Shown here: one piece after another, positions 52,885 through 61,579 of the stretch | Position numbering within the stretch: the stretch's first letter is position 1 | Layout: every line of letters starts with the position of its first letter | DNA from: Taklimakanibacter lacteus | Lineage (GTDB): Bacteria > Pseudomonadota > Alphaproteobacteria > Rhizobiales > Aestuariivirgaceae | Assembly: GCA_003576695.1 (NCBI GenBank) | Contig: QOZQ01000011.1 | Location: 1-64,000, forward strand | DNA: 64,000 bases | Reading direction: 5' to 3' | Notes under the pieces: model-generated | What the model was told of the DNA's origin: nothing | What the model saw: the letters and a program-made list of their open reading frames with translations, nothing else | Database searches by the model: none | Position numbers and translations under genes: made by a program

Positions 52885-54090
52885 CTATCGTTCCGATGTA
52901 AGTTTGCTATCGGGCGCGCGGAGGAAGACGGCGAGCGCACATCCGGCGACAAGCGCCAGGCCAAGGACGATCACGACGGCCGTCCAGCCCAGCTGATCGA
53001 ATACCTGCCCGATGACGATGCTGCCGATCAGGCCGCCGGAATAATAGGAAGCGAGATAGATGCCGCCGGCCGCTCCGCGCGCCGCACCGGAGCTGCGGCT
53101 CACATAGCCTGTGGCCGCGGCCTGGGCGAAGAAGGTTCCGGCAGCCAGAAAGACGAGCGCGACCAGAATGAAATTCAGATCCGGCACGAGCGAGGCGGAA
53201 AGCCCGAACAAGGCAACGAGCAAGGACAGGGCAATGACCCTTCGGGCGCCGAACCGATTGCTTGCCAGGCCGGCAAAGGGTGTGGCGATGATCGAGGGCA
53301 CGAAGACGAAATAGACGAAGCCCAGCTGCATGGTCGACAACGAGATCGGCGCCCGCGTCAGCACGAAATTCACATAGGTGAAGGTGCCGATGAACACGAA
53401 CAGGATGAGAAAGCCGATGGCGAAGCTCGCATTGAGCGAGGGCTGCGCGAACACATCGGCCAGTCGGACGGCGGTCTCGGACGGCTTCGTCATCATCCTG
53501 CCTTTGAGCAGGAAAAAGGCGAGCAGGGCGCCCAGAAGATTGAGGCCGGCAAAGATCACGAAATTGGCGGGAAGGCCGAGATGATCGGCGATCGCCGCCG
53601 ACATCAGCCGGCCGAACAGATTGCTGGCGACATTGCCGGTCACATAGGCGGCGAGTGCCGCCGCGATGAAGTCGGCCGTCGCGGTTTCGGCAATGTAAGT
53701 GATCGTCAGGGTGAAGGCGGCGGACATGAACACGCCCTGAAGCAGGCGAAGGCCCGCGAACCAGGTGAGATCCGGCATGAAGGCCAGGAGCAGCGTGGGG
53801 ATGGTGAGACAGGCGAGGCTCAAGGCGACGCCCAGACGCCGATCGATCCGCCGATTGAGCAAAGCCACGGCAAGTCCGGCAGCCGCCATGCCCAGGGTGC
53901 ACAGATTGACTGCCGATCCCATGACGCCCGGAGAGACGTCATAGGCCACGGCGAGCGACGGCAGGATGGCTTGTGTCGCGAACAGATCGACAAGAGTAAG
54001 GAAGCTGACGGCAGCAATCGCCAACAGCTTGAATATATGCGCCGTGTGAATAGCGGGAGCGGTTTGCGTCGCTGTCGTCATGTCGATCAT
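52885..54090 (-). CDS. MFS transporter
   Basis: A 401-residue major facilitator with 12 predicted TM helices. It shows the R-x-D-R-R motif A (NRRIDRRLG) between TM2 and TM3 and a central cytoplasmic loop (RMMTKPSETAVRLADVFAQPS). It resembles drug/arabinose-efflux permeases of the YnfM type. Substrate is unknown. It lies between the DUF302 and cupin genes with a long hairpin between it and the cupin. Confidence 0.85.
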   Translation of the reverse strand: MIDMTTATQTAPAIHTAHIFKLLAIAAVSFLTLVDLFATQAILPSLAVAYDVSPGVMGSAVNLCTLGMAAAGLAVALLNRRIDRRLGVALSLACLTIPTLLLAFMPDLTWFAGLRLLQGVFMSAAFTLTITYIAETATADFIAAALAAYVTGNVASNLFGRLMSAAIADHLGLPANFVIFAGLNLLGALLAFFLLKGRMMTKPSETAVRLADVFAQPSLNASFAIGFLILFVFIGTFTYVNFVLTRAPISLSTMQLGFVYFVFVPSIIATPFAGLASNRFGARRVIALSLLVALFGLSASLVPDLNFILVALVFLAAGTFFAQAAATGYVSRSSGAARGAAGGIYLASYYSGGLIGSIVIGQVFDQLGWTAVVIVLGLALVAGCALAVFLRAPDSKLTSER

Positions 54091-54104
54091 CCGATGAATG
54101 AATT

Positions 54105-54144
54105 GCGCGACACTCTCTCATCCGACGTGGAGAGAGTATCGCGC
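54105..54144. repeat. 15-bp-stem inverted repeat
   Basis: GCGCGACACTCTCTC pairs with GAGAGAGTATCGCGC (one mismatch) across a 10-nt loop ATCCGACGTG. It lies between the cupin gene stop and the MFS start, both on the minus strand. Without a T run it is more likely a protein-binding or REP-like site than a terminator. A repressor of the MFS gene could bind here. Confidence 0.5.
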
Positions 54145-54190
54145 AGGCAAGTGCCGGCCGGAAGCGTTGGAGCGTGCGGCCGAGCGGGTT

Positions 54191-54667
54191 TCACATCATA
54201 TGGTCGTCCATCGTGGCGTCATGGAAGATGTCGGCCGACAGCAGGACCACGGGCTTCTTGCCGGTGTTCTTCCACCAATGGGAGAAGCCTTCGCCGAATT
54301 CGGCGACCGTATCGCCGGCCTTGTGGACGATCGGCACTTCGCAGCTGCTGCGATATTCGGTGACCGTGCCTGAAACGATATGGATATTGGCGGGACGGGT
54401 CTTGTGATCATGCCACGGCACGACGCCGCCCGGCTGGATCACGAGCTTGCGCAGGCGAAGCGCTTCGCCCTTGAAGGCATCGCCCTTGGGCGAGAGATCG
54501 ATCGAAGACAGGATTTCGTCGGTCACTTTCTTCGGCGTCATTTCGCCGGTGGTGAGGGCATTGTCCTTCATCTTGCCGGCAGGGCATTCGCCGGCCTGGG
54601 CGAAATTCGCGGCGGCGGCGAGCGCCAGAGCGGCAATGCCAAGGCGTATGGTCAGATCGAGTTTCAT
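54191..54667 (-). CDS. Exported cupin-domain protein
   Basis: A 158-residue protein with signal peptide MKLDLTIRLGIAALALAAAANFAQA. A cupin barrel follows with the metal-binding motif PGGVVPWHDHKTRPANIHIVSG (two His and a further His) and AEFGEGFSHWW near the second motif. It is periplasmic; enzymatic role unknown. GGAGATG precedes the ATG. It precedes the MFS gene in the same direction. Confidence 0.82.
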   Translation of the reverse strand: MKLDLTIRLGIAALALAAAANFAQAGECPAGKMKDNALTTGEMTPKKVTDEILSSIDLSPKGDAFKGEALRLRKLVIQPGGVVPWHDHKTRPANIHIVSGTVTEYRSSCEVPIVHKAGDTVAEFGEGFSHWWKNTGKKPVVLLSADIFHDATMDDHMM

Positions 54668-54791
54668 GAAACATCTCCGTTGCTGCTGCGTGGGTGAGGA
54701 GGGCGCAGCTTCCATGGCGGAGTGTGTCAAAGCCCGAGGCAAGGATGAAATGCCGAAAGGCTTTGGATTCGATAGGCGGGCCTTATGATGG

Positions 54792-55694
54792 TCAGGCCGC
54801 TGCGGGGGCAAACTGGCTTTCCGGCCAGGGATGAGAACGGGCAAGCTTCACAAAGGCCGCGACGGCCGGGGAGTGACGCCGGCCGGCCATCCAGACGAGG
54901 CTCACATCGCGTGAAACATCGGGATCGACCAGCGGCCTGATCTGGATGCCGGGGATCACCGCGCTGAATTCCGGGATGATGCAGATGCCCAAGCCCCCTG
55001 CTACCATGTTCTGGATCCAGTCCTCGCGCTCGCTGGCGAAAGCGAGTGGCGCGTCGGCCTGGCACTCATCAGCCAGTTTCGACAAATGATCGCGATATTC
55101 GCAATTGATCCGGCGCAAATAGCTTTCGCCATGGATTTCGCGCATCGCTATGCCGTTCATGGCGGCGAAGCGGTGGTGCTCGGGAAAGGCGATGACGAAG
55201 CGCTCGTCATAGAGACGATGTGCCTCGATGCGCCCCGAGAATCCCTCCGGATTGGCCATGATGGCGATATCGAGCTCGCCATTCTCGACCTTGGCGGCGA
55301 GGTCCGCGGCGATGCCTTCGATCAGTCTGATCGAGACGCCCGGGTAACGGCGACCGAATTCGGCGATGAGGCCGGTCAGCCGCCGGGGGCCGATGGTGCA
55401 CATGATGCCGAGCGTGATGCTCGCTTCTTCGAGGGTGAGGAAGCGCCTGGCGTCACGCTTCACGTCACTCAGGCCGTCAAGCACCTGCTGCAAACGCGGC
55501 TTCATCAGGAGCCCGAGATCGGTGATATGGGTGAGGTTGCGCTCGCGGCGGAACAGGAGGCCGCCAACCTCTTCCTCGAGCTGCTGGATGGCGCGGCTCA
55601 GCGCCGGCTGGGTGACGTTGCAGCTCTCGGCGGCGCGAGTGAAGTTCAGCGTCTCGCAGACGGCCAGAAAATAGCGGATGTGGTGGATATCCAA
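54792..55694 (-). CDS. LysR-family regulator, paralogue 1
   Basis: A 300-residue LysR protein starting MDIHHIRYFLAVCETLNFTRAAESCNVTQPALSRAI. It is a close paralogue of the gene at 55912-56808 (shared NFTRAAE, NVTQPALSRA, SEREDWIQNMVAGGLGI and IPEFS). The co-inducer domain includes LTLEEASITLGIMCTIGPRRLTGL. It is upstream of the cupin and MFS genes on the same strand and might control them. Confidence 0.92.
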   Translation of the reverse strand: MDIHHIRYFLAVCETLNFTRAAESCNVTQPALSRAIQQLEEEVGGLLFRRERNLTHITDLGLLMKPRLQQVLDGLSDVKRDARRFLTLEEASITLGIMCTIGPRRLTGLIAEFGRRYPGVSIRLIEGIAADLAAKVENGELDIAIMANPEGFSGRIEAHRLYDERFVIAFPEHHRFAAMNGIAMREIHGESYLRRINCEYRDHLSKLADECQADAPLAFASEREDWIQNMVAGGLGICIIPEFSAVIPGIQIRPLVDPDVSRDVSLVWMAGRRHSPAVAAFVKLARSHPWPESQFAPAAA

Positions 55695-55911
55695 AGGTCG
55701 TCCCCAGAAAGCCCGTGTCCGTCGCCATGGTATCCATGTTCATTTGTGGTGAACAGCCGGAAGGTAAACAGGGTGGGCGTGCCTGATTTTTGGGCTTTCG
55801 GGCGGGGAGAGGGATTTCTGCAGATAGTAGCGGAGAATGCCGTGGCCCGCGGTTCTGAGGCTGGAGGGGGCGGATGCTGAAGGATATTGGCTGCTCCGGC
55901 ATGATGGCTCC
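55695..55911. other. Gap between the paralogous LysR genes
   Basis: The gap holds no supported gene and no obvious repeat. It is slightly AT-richer and would carry the promoter of the downstream (minus-strand) LysR gene. No clear T-N11-A operator is evident by eye. Confidence 0.3.
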
Positions 55912-56808
55912 CTAGATCGTGTCGAAGCGGCTGGCGGGCCAGGGATAGTCGCGCACCGCCTTGATGAAGCTTGCCAAAGCGGGTGACATGCGCCGGCCCG
56001 ACATGGTGACCAGATTGATCTCACGCCATACGTCAGGCTCGATGACGGGACGCAGTTCGAGACCCGGCAGCATGACGCTGAATTCGGGGATGAAGCAGAT
56101 GCCGAGGCCTCCCGCCACCATGTTCTGGATCCAGTCCTCGCGCTCGCTCTGATAGCAGATATGGACCGCGCCGCCGGTCTCGCGAATGAGGTTTTCGATG
56201 TTGTCGGCATATTCGCAGTTGAGGCGCAGCAGATAGTTCTCGCCATGGACCTCCTGCATGCGCACCGCATTCATCCGGGTGAAACGGTGGCCGGTGGGGC
56301 AGGCGAGGAGAAAGCGCTCGCGATAGAGCGGCTTGAGATCAAGCCGTTCCGGATAGCCTTCGGCCCAGGCCATAACCGCGATGTCGATCTCGCCCTTTTC
56401 GAGCCTGGCGGCGAGTGCCGAGGGCATTCCCTCGATCAGCTCCAGGGAGATGCCCGGATAGCGCATGCGGAAATCGGCCAGGAGACCGGTGAAGCGGGTC
56501 GGGCCGACAGAGCACATGATGCCGACCTTGATCTGGGCATTCTCCAAAGTGAGGAACTGGCGCGCCTCGCGCTTGGCCTCGCCCACCGTCGCCAGGATCT
56601 GCTGCAGGCGCGGGCGCATCAGCATGCCGAGATCGGTCAGGTGGGTGAAATTGCGCTCGCGGCGGAAGAGCTGGCCGCCGACCTCTTCCTCGAGCTGCTG
56701 CACGGCCCGGCTGAGCGCCGGCTGGGTGACGTTGCAGGCCTCGGCCGCCCTCGTGAAGTTGAGGGTCTCCGAGACCGCCAGGAAGTATCTGATGTGATGC
56801 AGGTCCAT
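55912..56808 (-). CDS. LysR-family regulator, paralogue 2
   Basis: A 298-residue LysR protein starting MDLHHIRYFLAVSETLNFTRAAEACNVTQPALSRAV. It is a paralogue of the preceding gene, with similar co-inducer domain (LTLENAQIKVGIMCSVGPTRFTGLL). It is divergent from bdhA (137 bp between starts), so bdhA with the patatin gene is a likely target. The start at 56808 is the family start; the open frame upstream is not coding. Confidence 0.92.
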   Translation of the reverse strand: MDLHHIRYFLAVSETLNFTRAAEACNVTQPALSRAVQQLEEEVGGQLFRRERNFTHLTDLGMLMRPRLQQILATVGEAKREARQFLTLENAQIKVGIMCSVGPTRFTGLLADFRMRYPGISLELIEGMPSALAARLEKGEIDIAVMAWAEGYPERLDLKPLYRERFLLACPTGHRFTRMNAVRMQEVHGENYLLRLNCEYADNIENLIRETGGAVHICYQSEREDWIQNMVAGGLGICFIPEFSVMLPGLELRPVIEPDVWREINLVTMSGRRMSPALASFIKAVRDYPWPASRFDTI

Positions 56809-56945
56809 GGCGGCGACCCTAAAGGCAGGCTCAAAAAGGCGCCAATGCGCACTGGTCATGGAAACAATAGTCCTTCGGCATTTCCGGTGAACCCCCGAAT
56901 TGGCCAAGCTGGGCCTCAGAAAATCGCCTGATGTCGGAGACTTCA

Positions 56946-57773
56946 ATGCTTGTCCTCAATACCAAGAAAGATATCCATTCCTCGCGCCGTCCGCTCGAGG
57001 GCCGCGCCGCGATCGTCACCGGCTCGACCAGTGGCATCGGCCTCGGCATTGCCAAAGCGCTGGCGGAAGCGGGGGCGGCCGTGATGCTCAACGGCTTCGG
57101 CGACCGTGACGATATCGAGATGCAGCGCCAGTCGCTGGCCGATGCGCATGACGTCGATGTCGCCTATAGCGATGCGGATATGAGCCAGGCTCAGGCCATC
57201 AAAAACATGGCGGAGCAGGCGGAACGACGCTTCGGCCAGGTCGACATCGTCGTCAACAATGCCGGCATCCAGCACGTATCGCCCGTCGAGGCGTTTCCGG
57301 CGGAGAAATGGGACCAGATCCTCGCCATCAACCTGTCGTCGGCCTTCCATCTGGTGCGCGCCACCTTCGCGGGCATGAAAGCCCGCAAGTTCGGGCGTAT
57401 CGTCAATATCTCCTCGGCTCATGGCCTCATCGCGTCGCCCTTCAAGGCCGCCTATGTGGCGGCCAAGCACGGCATTGTCGGCTTCACCAAGGTGGTGGCG
57501 CTCGAAGGCGCCGAAGCGGGTGTCACCAGCAACGCCATCTGCCCGGGATATGTATGGACGCCGCTGGTCGAGCGCCAGATCGACGACCAGGCAAAGTCGC
57601 ACAAGATCCCGCGCGAGGCGGTCATTCGGGATGTGCTGCTCAAGAACCAGCCGAACAAGCGCTTTGCCGCGGTCGAGGAGATCGGCGCGCTCACCGTCTT
57701 CCTCTGCGGCGAAGGCGGCAGCTCGATCACCGGCACGGCCATTCCGGTCGATGGCGGCTGGACAGCGCATTAG
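56946..57773 (+). CDS. bdhA: 3-hydroxybutyrate dehydrogenase
   Basis: A 275-residue SDR enzyme that oxidises D-3-hydroxybutyrate to acetoacetate with NAD. Motifs: VTGSTSGIGLGIAKAL (cofactor), NNAGIQHVSPVEAFP, NISSAHGLIASPFKAAYVAAKHG (Ser, Tyr and Lys of the catalytic tetrad) and NAICPGYVWTPLVERQI. The length is slightly over the usual 255-260 because of an N-terminal extension. GGAG lies before the ATG at 56946; an ATG five codons earlier is possible. The patatin gene follows after 13 bp. Confidence 0.9.
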   Translation: MLVLNTKKDIHSSRRPLEGRAAIVTGSTSGIGLGIAKALAEAGAAVMLNGFGDRDDIEMQRQSLADAHDVDVAYSDADMSQAQAIKNMAEQAERRFGQVDIVVNNAGIQHVSPVEAFPAEKWDQILAINLSSAFHLVRATFAGMKARKFGRIVNISSAHGLIASPFKAAYVAAKHGIVGFTKVVALEGAEAGVTSNAICPGYVWTPLVERQIDDQAKSHKIPREAVIRDVLLKNQPNKRFAAVEEIGALTVFLCGEGGSSITGTAIPVDGGWTAH

Positions 57774-57786
57774 GAGGAACAGGGAC

Positions 57787-58863
57787 ATGGATCAGCCAGT
57801 CAACACGGTAACGCAGCCGGCACCTCGCAAGACGGTGGTCAGGCAAGTGAAGGCGAAGACCCTCAATCTCGCCTTGCAAGGCGGCGGCGCCCATGGCGCT
57901 TTCACCTGGGGCGTGCTCGACCGGCTGCTGGAAGAGCCCAGGCTCGATTTCGAAGGCATTGTCGCCACCAGTGCCGGCGCCATGAATGCCGCGGTCATGA
58001 CCTATGGGCTGATCGAGGGCGGACGCGATGGCGCCCAGAAGGCATTGGCCAATTTCTGGCGCCGGGTCAGCCATGCGGCGGCCTTCTCGCCGATCCAGCC
58101 GACGCCGCTCGATCGCCTGACCGGCAACCGGTCGCTCGAGAACTCGCCACCTTACATATTTTTCGACCTGGTGACGCGGCTGATGTCGCCCTATCAGTTC
58201 AATCCGCTCAACATCAACCCGTTGCGGCGGGTGCTCGAGCAGTCGATGGATTTCGAGGCGCTGCGCAGCGCGCGCTGCAAGTTCAAGCTCAATATCTGCG
58301 CCACCAATGTGCGCACCGGCAAGGTCAAGGTCTTCTCCAATGACGACATCACCTGCGATGCGGTCATGGCGTCCGCCTGCCTGCCGTTCCTGTTCCGCGC
58401 CGTCGAGATCGGCGAGGATGCCTATTGGGATGGCGGCTATATGGGCAATCCGGCGATCTTCCCGCTGATCTATGGCTGCGAGTCGCCCGATGTCCTCATC
58501 GTCCACATCAATCCGATGGCCCGGCCCGAACTGCCGCGCACCGCGACCGAGATCATGAACCGCATCAACGAGATCAGCTTCAACTCCTCGCTGATGCGCG
58601 AGATGCGGGCCATCGACTTCGTGACCCAGCTGATCGACCAGGGAACGGTCTGCGGCATGACGCTCAAGCGCATGCTGATCCATGCGATTTCGGCCGACGA
58701 CATCATGCTCGATCTCGGTGTGGCGAGCAAACTCAATGCCGACTGGGAATTCCTCACCGAGCTGCGCGATGCCGGCCGCATGCGCGCGGAAAGCTGGCTC
58801 ACCTCGAATTACGACCATATCGGCAAGCAATCGACCGTCGATATCCACAACACCTATCTTTGA
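57787..58863 (+). CDS. Patatin-like phospholipase
   Basis: A 358-residue lipase. Motifs: LALQGGGAHGAFTWGVLDRLLEE (oxyanion hole), IVATSAGAMNAA with the nucleophile Ser (A-T-S-A-G form of GxSxG), and YWDGGYMGNPAIFPLI with the catalytic Asp in DGG. No signal peptide. AGGAGG lies just upstream. Coupled with bdhA, it fits intracellular polyhydroxybutyrate or lipid turnover, as patatin-like proteins of this type are sometimes found with PHB genes; this is inference. Confidence 0.9.
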   Translation: MDQPVNTVTQPAPRKTVVRQVKAKTLNLALQGGGAHGAFTWGVLDRLLEEPRLDFEGIVATSAGAMNAAVMTYGLIEGGRDGAQKALANFWRRVSHAAAFSPIQPTPLDRLTGNRSLENSPPYIFFDLVTRLMSPYQFNPLNINPLRRVLEQSMDFEALRSARCKFKLNICATNVRTGKVKVFSNDDITCDAVMASACLPFLFRAVEIGEDAYWDGGYMGNPAIFPLIYGCESPDVLIVHINPMARPELPRTATEIMNRINEISFNSSLMREMRAIDFVTQLIDQGTVCGMTLKRMLIHAISADDIMLDLGVASKLNADWEFLTELRDAGRMRAESWLTSNYDHIGKQSTVDIHNTYL

Positions 58864-58917
58864 CGATGCCTTTGTGAACCCCGAGCAGCCCGTCTCCCCT
58901 CCACGGCTGCATAACTG

Positions 58918-58947
58918 GCCGCTCCCTTCCGGGAGCGGCATTTTTTT
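58918..58947 (+). terminator. Rho-independent terminator
   Basis: GCCGCTCCC (58918-58926) and GGGAGCGGC (58931-58939) form a perfect 9-bp stem with a 4-nt loop TTCC, followed by A and seven T. It ends the bdhA-patatin transcript before the bufferin operon. Confidence 0.9.
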
Positions 58948-59087
58948 GAGGCAGGACCAACGCTCATAGAGCGCCGCTATCATTACCATGCGGATACGGC
59001 ATTTCAGTTCGACGCCCATTCGGCCGACACTCAAGTTCGATAGTTCAAGCAGGCTATCCCAGACCTTAACCATCCATGGAGAGTCCA

Positions 59088-59357
59088 ATGATCGATACCA
59101 AATTGCTTGTCGGCACAGCTCTGGCGGCGTTCACCGCCATTGCCGCGAGCGGCGCCATAGCCGGGCCGGCCGAAGAGCCCAATTTCTCGTTTGAGAAGTG
59201 CTACGGCGTGTCGAAGGCCGGCACGAATGACTGCCAGACCTCGACGCATTCCTGCGCCGGCACCGCGACGGCCGACAACCAGGGCGATGCCTGGATTTAC
59301 CTGCCGGCCGGCAGCTGCGCCAAGCTGACGGGCGGAGCCCTCGAGCCGAAAGCCTGA
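59088..59357 (+). CDS. bufA: Bufferin precursor BufA (DUF2282)
   Basis: An 89-residue exported peptide with signal sequence ([25 protein letters not shown]). The mature part carries the four conserved cysteines of the DUF2282/BufA1 family: Cys38 (KCYGVSKAG), Cys49 (NDCQTSTH), Cys56 (HSCAG) and Cys77 (GSCAKL). In Caulobacter, two of them are modified to thiooxazole by the MNIO enzyme BufB and the product binds copper. GGAGAG precedes the ATG. It is the first gene of bufABC-doxX. Confidence 0.9.
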   Translation: MIDTKLLVGTALAAFTAIAASGAIAGPAEEPNFSFEKCYGVSKAGTNDCQTSTHSCAGTATADNQGDAWIYLPAGSCAKLTGGALEPKA

Positions 59358-59400
59358 TCGACCCCCATCCTCAAGCCAGCCAACCGGAAAGGAGCACCAC

Positions 59401-60354
59401 ATGCACGCGACATCCCCCCGCACCCCGCTACCCCCGGTCGCCGGCATTGGTCTGCGCGGCCCCCATCTGGCGCAGATCCTGAAACAGCGTCCTTCCGCTG
59501 GCTGGCTTGAGGTCCATGCCGAGAATTACATGAAAGCGAGCCCCGCCGCGGCGGCGCTCGAGCAAGTGCGCAAGAACTACGCTCTGTCTGTCCATGGCGT
59601 CGGCCTGTCGCTCGGCTCGGCGACGGGCGTCGACCCCTCGCATCTCGCCAGGCTCAAGCAGCTCTGCGACCGTTTCCAGCCGGCAATGGTGTCCGAGCAT
59701 CTCGCCTGGTGCGTCGGTGACGGCATCTATCTGAATGATCTCTTGCCCGTGCCCTATGATGAAGAGGCGCTCGCCATCGTGTGCCGCAACATCGAGCAGA
59801 CGCAGGAGACGATCGGCAGGCGTATCCTGATCGAAAATCTCTCGGCCTATGTCGGTTTCGCGCGCTCGACCATGATGGAGCCCGAATTCCTGAGCGAGAT
59901 CGCTGAGCGCACCGGCTGCGGACTGCTGCTCGACATCAACAATGTCTATGTCTCGGCGCATAATCTCGGCTTCGATGCGCAAGCCTATATCGCCGCCCTG
60001 CCGGCCGAGAGCATCGAGGAAATCCATCTCGCCGGCCATGCCGAGAACATGACCGACGACGGGCCGGTGCTGATCGACAATCACGGCTCGGCCGTGGCGC
60101 CGCAAGTGTGGTCGCTCTATCGCTTCGCGCTGGAGCGCATCGGCGTCCGCCCCACTCTCATCGAGTGGGATTCGGAGATTCCACCACTCGAAACGCTGCT
60201 CGGCGAAGCCATGTGGGCCGATCTCCTGGCCAATTCCGTCACTGAAGACGCAAGATCAATGTCGGCGTTCCTGCCACCCAGCCGGGCGCAAACCGCCAAA
60301 GTGGCGCTCTGCGATCATCATCCCGCCCGCATGATGGAGCATGTCCATGCTTGA
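59401..60354 (+). CDS. bufB: MNIO-family enzyme BufB (DUF692)
   Basis: A 317-residue TIM-barrel oxidative enzyme with a multinuclear non-heme iron site. Likely iron ligands: HAENY (His/Glu), SVHGVGLSLG (His), SEHLAW (Glu/His), ENLSAY (Glu), LDINNVYVSAHNL (Asp/Asn/His), IHLAGH, DNHGSAV and EWDSEIP. The family modifies precursor cysteines of RiPPs. It works with the BufC protein. GGAAAGGAG precedes the ATG. The stop overlaps bufC. Confidence 0.92.
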   Translation: MHATSPRTPLPPVAGIGLRGPHLAQILKQRPSAGWLEVHAENYMKASPAAAALEQVRKNYALSVHGVGLSLGSATGVDPSHLARLKQLCDRFQPAMVSEHLAWCVGDGIYLNDLLPVPYDEEALAIVCRNIEQTQETIGRRILIENLSAYVGFARSTMMEPEFLSEIAERTGCGLLLDINNVYVSAHNLGFDAQAYIAALPAESIEEIHLAGHAENMTDDGPVLIDNHGSAVAPQVWSLYRFALERIGVRPTLIEWDSEIPPLETLLGEAMWADLLANSVTEDARSMSAFLPPSRAQTAKVALCDHHPARMMEHVHA

Positions 60355-61084
60355 TCTCGCCGCCCTGCAATCCGCCATGACACATGCCTTGCTGGCCGGC
60401 GGGCCTGCTGAGATCGAAGCCGAGCTCGCCGCGCCTTCGGCAAATCCGGCGCGCCGCTTCGCGATCTATCGCAACAATATGTTCCTGTCGCTGACGGCGC
60501 ATCTGCGCTCCGTCTTCCCGGTCACGGTGAAGCTCGGCGATGACAGGTTCTTCGCCTATGCCGCGCACCAGTTCATCCTGCGCGCGCCGCCGCGTGAATC
60601 ACGCCTCGTCGTCTATGGCGAAGCTTTCCCGAGATTCCTGGCGCAATTCCCGGCCTGCCGCCATGCGCCCATCCTGGCGCAGATGGCGACACTCGAATGG
60701 GCCATCCACAAATCCCTGACCAGTCCCCAGATGCCGTTCCTCGAGCCTGGGGATATGACGGGTCTTTCAGGCGGCATGACACTCGCTGTGCAGCCCAGCC
60801 TCCATTTCGTCCTGTCGCGCTGGCCGTTGCTCGGTCCGTGGGCCCATGAAGCCGAACGGCAGCGCCCGCTCATGCGCAAGATGAGCCGGCTTGCCGTCGT
60901 CCGGCATGATGACGACATCCGCTTCTTCGAGCTCGACCCGGCCCGATTTGCCTTCTGGCGCAGTCTTGCCCGGCGCCGTCCGGTCGAAGTCGCCGCCGCG
61001 CACGCTTTGGCGCGCGATCGCAAGTTCAATCTCGTCGATGAACTCCTTTTTCTCTGCCGCAACCGTCTCCTCACCCAAGCCTGA
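60347..61084 (+). CDS. bufC: Bufferin partner protein BufC (DUF2063)
   Basis: A 245-residue protein of the DUF2063 family with an N-terminal putative DNA-binding-like domain (LAALQSAMTHALLAGG through RRFAIYRNNMFLSLTAHLRSVFPVTVKLGDDRFF). Members bind the precursor leader and present it to the MNIO enzyme. GGAG lies eight bases before the ATG at 60347; an ATG two codons earlier is too close to it. The gene overlaps bufB by 8 bp. Confidence 0.88.
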   Translation: MLDLAALQSAMTHALLAGGPAEIEAELAAPSANPARRFAIYRNNMFLSLTAHLRSVFPVTVKLGDDRFFAYAAHQFILRAPPRESRLVVYGEAFPRFLAQFPACRHAPILAQMATLEWAIHKSLTSPQMPFLEPGDMTGLSGGMTLAVQPSLHFVLSRWPLLGPWAHEAERQRPLMRKMSRLAVVRHDDDIRFFELDPARFAFWRSLARRRPVEVAAAHALARDRKFNLVDELLFLCRNRLLTQA

Positions 61085-61099
61085 CAAAGGATGCCTCAT

Positions 61100-61576
61100 A
61101 TGATGACCCCCTCTCTTTCGAAGTCGCGTGTCACCGGGCTGTCGCCAGCCTGCCTCGCCAGGAAGGCGCTCGCTCTCGCCGATGCCATTCCGCTTTCGCT
61201 CGTCCAGCTGGCGGCGAGGGTCGCCATCGCCAATGTGTTCTGGAATTCGGCCCAGTCCAAATTGCTGAGCTGGCCCGTGACCCTGCAGCTCTTTGCGATG
61301 GAATACCGGGTCCCGGTGCTGTCACCGGAACTGGCCGCGCCGCTGGCGACAGCGACCGAGCTCACCGGCGCTGTGCTGATCTTCCTCGGTCTCCTCACCC
61401 GGGTCGGCGCGCTCGCCTTGCTCGGCATTGTCGCCGTCATCCAGATATTCGTCTATCCTGGCCATTGGGGCGAGCATCTCCTGTGGGCAAGCTTGCTCCT
61501 CCTGCTTCTGGCGCGCGGGCCCGGCAAGGTGTCGCTCGACCATCTGGCGGGACGCCTCGTCCTCGGCAACAGGTGA
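61100..61576 (+). CDS. DoxX-family membrane protein
   Basis: A 158-residue inner-membrane protein with four TM helices, DoxX family (LVQLAARVAIANVFWNSAQSKLLSW, then TELTGAVLIFLGLLTRVGALAL). It is the fourth gene of the bufferin operon in the known Caulobacter arrangement. AAGG lies before the start; I chose 61100 over 61091 for spacing. It may help export or recycle the copper-bound peptide, which is unproven. Confidence 0.85.
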   Translation: MMTPSLSKSRVTGLSPACLARKALALADAIPLSLVQLAARVAIANVFWNSAQSKLLSWPVTLQLFAMEYRVPVLSPELAAPLATATELTGAVLIFLGLLTRVGALALLGIVAVIQIFVYPGHWGEHLLWASLLLLLLARGPGKVSLDHLAGRLVLGNR

Positions 61577-61579
61577 GCC

